A stretch of DNA of 64,000 bases from JBQTKD01 sp052389435. GTDB taxonomy: Bacteria > Actinomycetota > Actinomycetes > Sporichthyales > Sporichthyaceae. Shown here one piece after another: positions 63,550 to 64,000 of this stretch; position 1 is the first letter of the stretch, and each line of letters starts with the position of its first letter. Under the pieces are notes generated by a model. It saw only the letters and a program-made list of their open reading frames with translations. It searched no databases and was not told the DNA's origin. Location: NCBI GenBank assembly GCA_052389435.1, contig JBQTIB010000015.1, forward strand, positions 7,133 to 71,132, given 5' to 3'. The position numbers and the translations under genes were made by a program.

Positions 63550-63873
63550 TGCCGTAGGCGCGCCAGCTCGACGACGACCGGGAACGGTTCCTCGAGGCGT
63601 ATCTCACCGAGGAGCCGACCCAGCTCGAGATAGGCACCTTCGTGCAGGCGGTAGGCGAGTACGTGGATCGGGTCCTCGATGTCGAGGATCCAGCAGTACG
63701 ACACGCCCCGCGTCGGCGTACTCGCCCAGCTTGATGACGCCGTCCGTCCGTCTCGACCCGGGCGATCCGATCTCGACGAGAAGCAGTACCTCGCTCGCGC
63801 GAAGGAAGCCACCTTCGGCTCGCGTCCGCGCTCGGGCCGTGCGGTGCGCCACCACCAGGTCGGGGGCGCGCAT
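63546..63873 (-). pseudogene. frameshifted, 5'-truncated Uma2-family (DUF820) nuclease gene
   Basis: The first part reads RAPDLVVAHRTARAR ... ASEVLLLVEIGSPGSRRTDG, VIKLGEYADAG (Uma2 core). The normal continuation, VSYCWILDIEDPIHVLAYRL ... LEEPFPVVVELARLRH, is found only in another frame; a single extra base near 63703-63706 separates them. The N-terminal third (the LIDGE-type opening) is missing: the frame begins at the RAPDLVV segment, next to sequence resembling a mobile-element end. Either a true pseudogene or a one-base sequence error in a truncated gene. Confidence 0.65.
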
Positions 63874-63875
63874 TA

Positions 63876-64000
63876 ACCTCGCGCTTTCACGTGGCGGGGG
63901 TTGAGTCCGGCGTGTAGAAGACGGAAGTGCCTGTCCGCGCAGGGGATTCTTGGGATTGCGACGTCACAAGACCCTTGAGCGGAAGGCACTCCGTAGGTGA
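63876..64000 (+). mobile_element. possible edge of an insertion element
   Basis: The last 125 bases carry no family-bearing frame and contain ACGGAAGTGCC (63924 on) and an inverted partner GGCACTCCGT (63985 on). They adjoin the truncated Uma2 gene, as expected if an element inserted there, and the window ends before any transposase can be read. The assignment is tentative. Confidence 0.25.

Noticed and set aside
1..64000. CRISPR array or phage-defence island
   Set aside because: No regularly spaced repeats and no cas, restriction or abortive-infection families were seen; short repeats present are in-frame coding repeats or operators.

Overview
The window is very GC-rich with GC3-biased codons, GTG starts, many 4-base (ATGA/GTGA) gene overlaps and probable leaderless transcripts. 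Together with its families (DUF222/HNH '13E12' nucleases, ECF41 sigma factor, DUF5709, GH65 plus beta-phosphoglucomutase, mycobacterial-type hemerythrins, Zur/IdeR/CopY-RicR-like DNA sites) this points to an actinobacterium (Actinomycetota). I cannot name the genus. No rRNA, tRNA or CRISPR array was seen.

Layout. 1-4.2 kb: end of an unknown gene, a degenerate pterin dehydratase-like gene, and a translationally coupled HAD phosphatase / GH65 disaccharide phosphorylase pair. 4.2-9.6 kb: a minus-strand operon (hemerythrin-esterase fusion, short-chain dehydrogenase, DUF5709) diverging from an epimerase and a zinc alcohol dehydrogenase. 9.6-16.7 kb: secreted phytase-like esterase, FMN reductase, dCTP deaminase, a four-gene overlapping membrane/HTH operon, carotenoid-type oxidoreductase and hemerythrin. 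17-29.5 kb: an HNH nuclease, secreted proteins including two tandem subtilases that share a conserved leader, and an ECF41 sigma factor facing its likely AhpD-ABM-rhodanese target operon. 29.5-35.4 kb: PIG-L deacetylase, two methyltransferases and a DinB-type gene in one operon, plus envelope lipoproteins.

35.4-50.3 kb is a metal-homeostasis block. It holds a DUF4396 membrane protein and cupredoxin, zinc uptake ZnuA and ZnuCB with a Zur-type Fur protein, a COG0701 permease/TIGR03943 pair, the EfeO and EfeB iron-uptake genes, a CDF zinc exporter, a 21-residue metallothionein and a ferritin-like pair. The DNA shows four related Zur-type boxes (znuA, permease, znuCB-zur, CDF exporter), two IdeR/DtxR-type boxes (efeO, efeB) and several TACCC...GGGTA palindromes of the copper-repressor kind (DUF4396, metallothionein, ferritin/META divergent region). 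Zinc, iron and copper control therefore appear to converge here.

50.3-59.3 kb: a PadR regulator, a branched-chain-amino-acid type ABC transporter whose second permease is fused to its ATPase, and a MoxR-DUF58-transglutaminase operon in which the transglutaminase has alanine where the catalytic cysteine is expected. 59.5-64 kb: a two-component system, two paralogous lipoproteins, a frameshifted Uma2 gene and what may be the edge of a mobile element.
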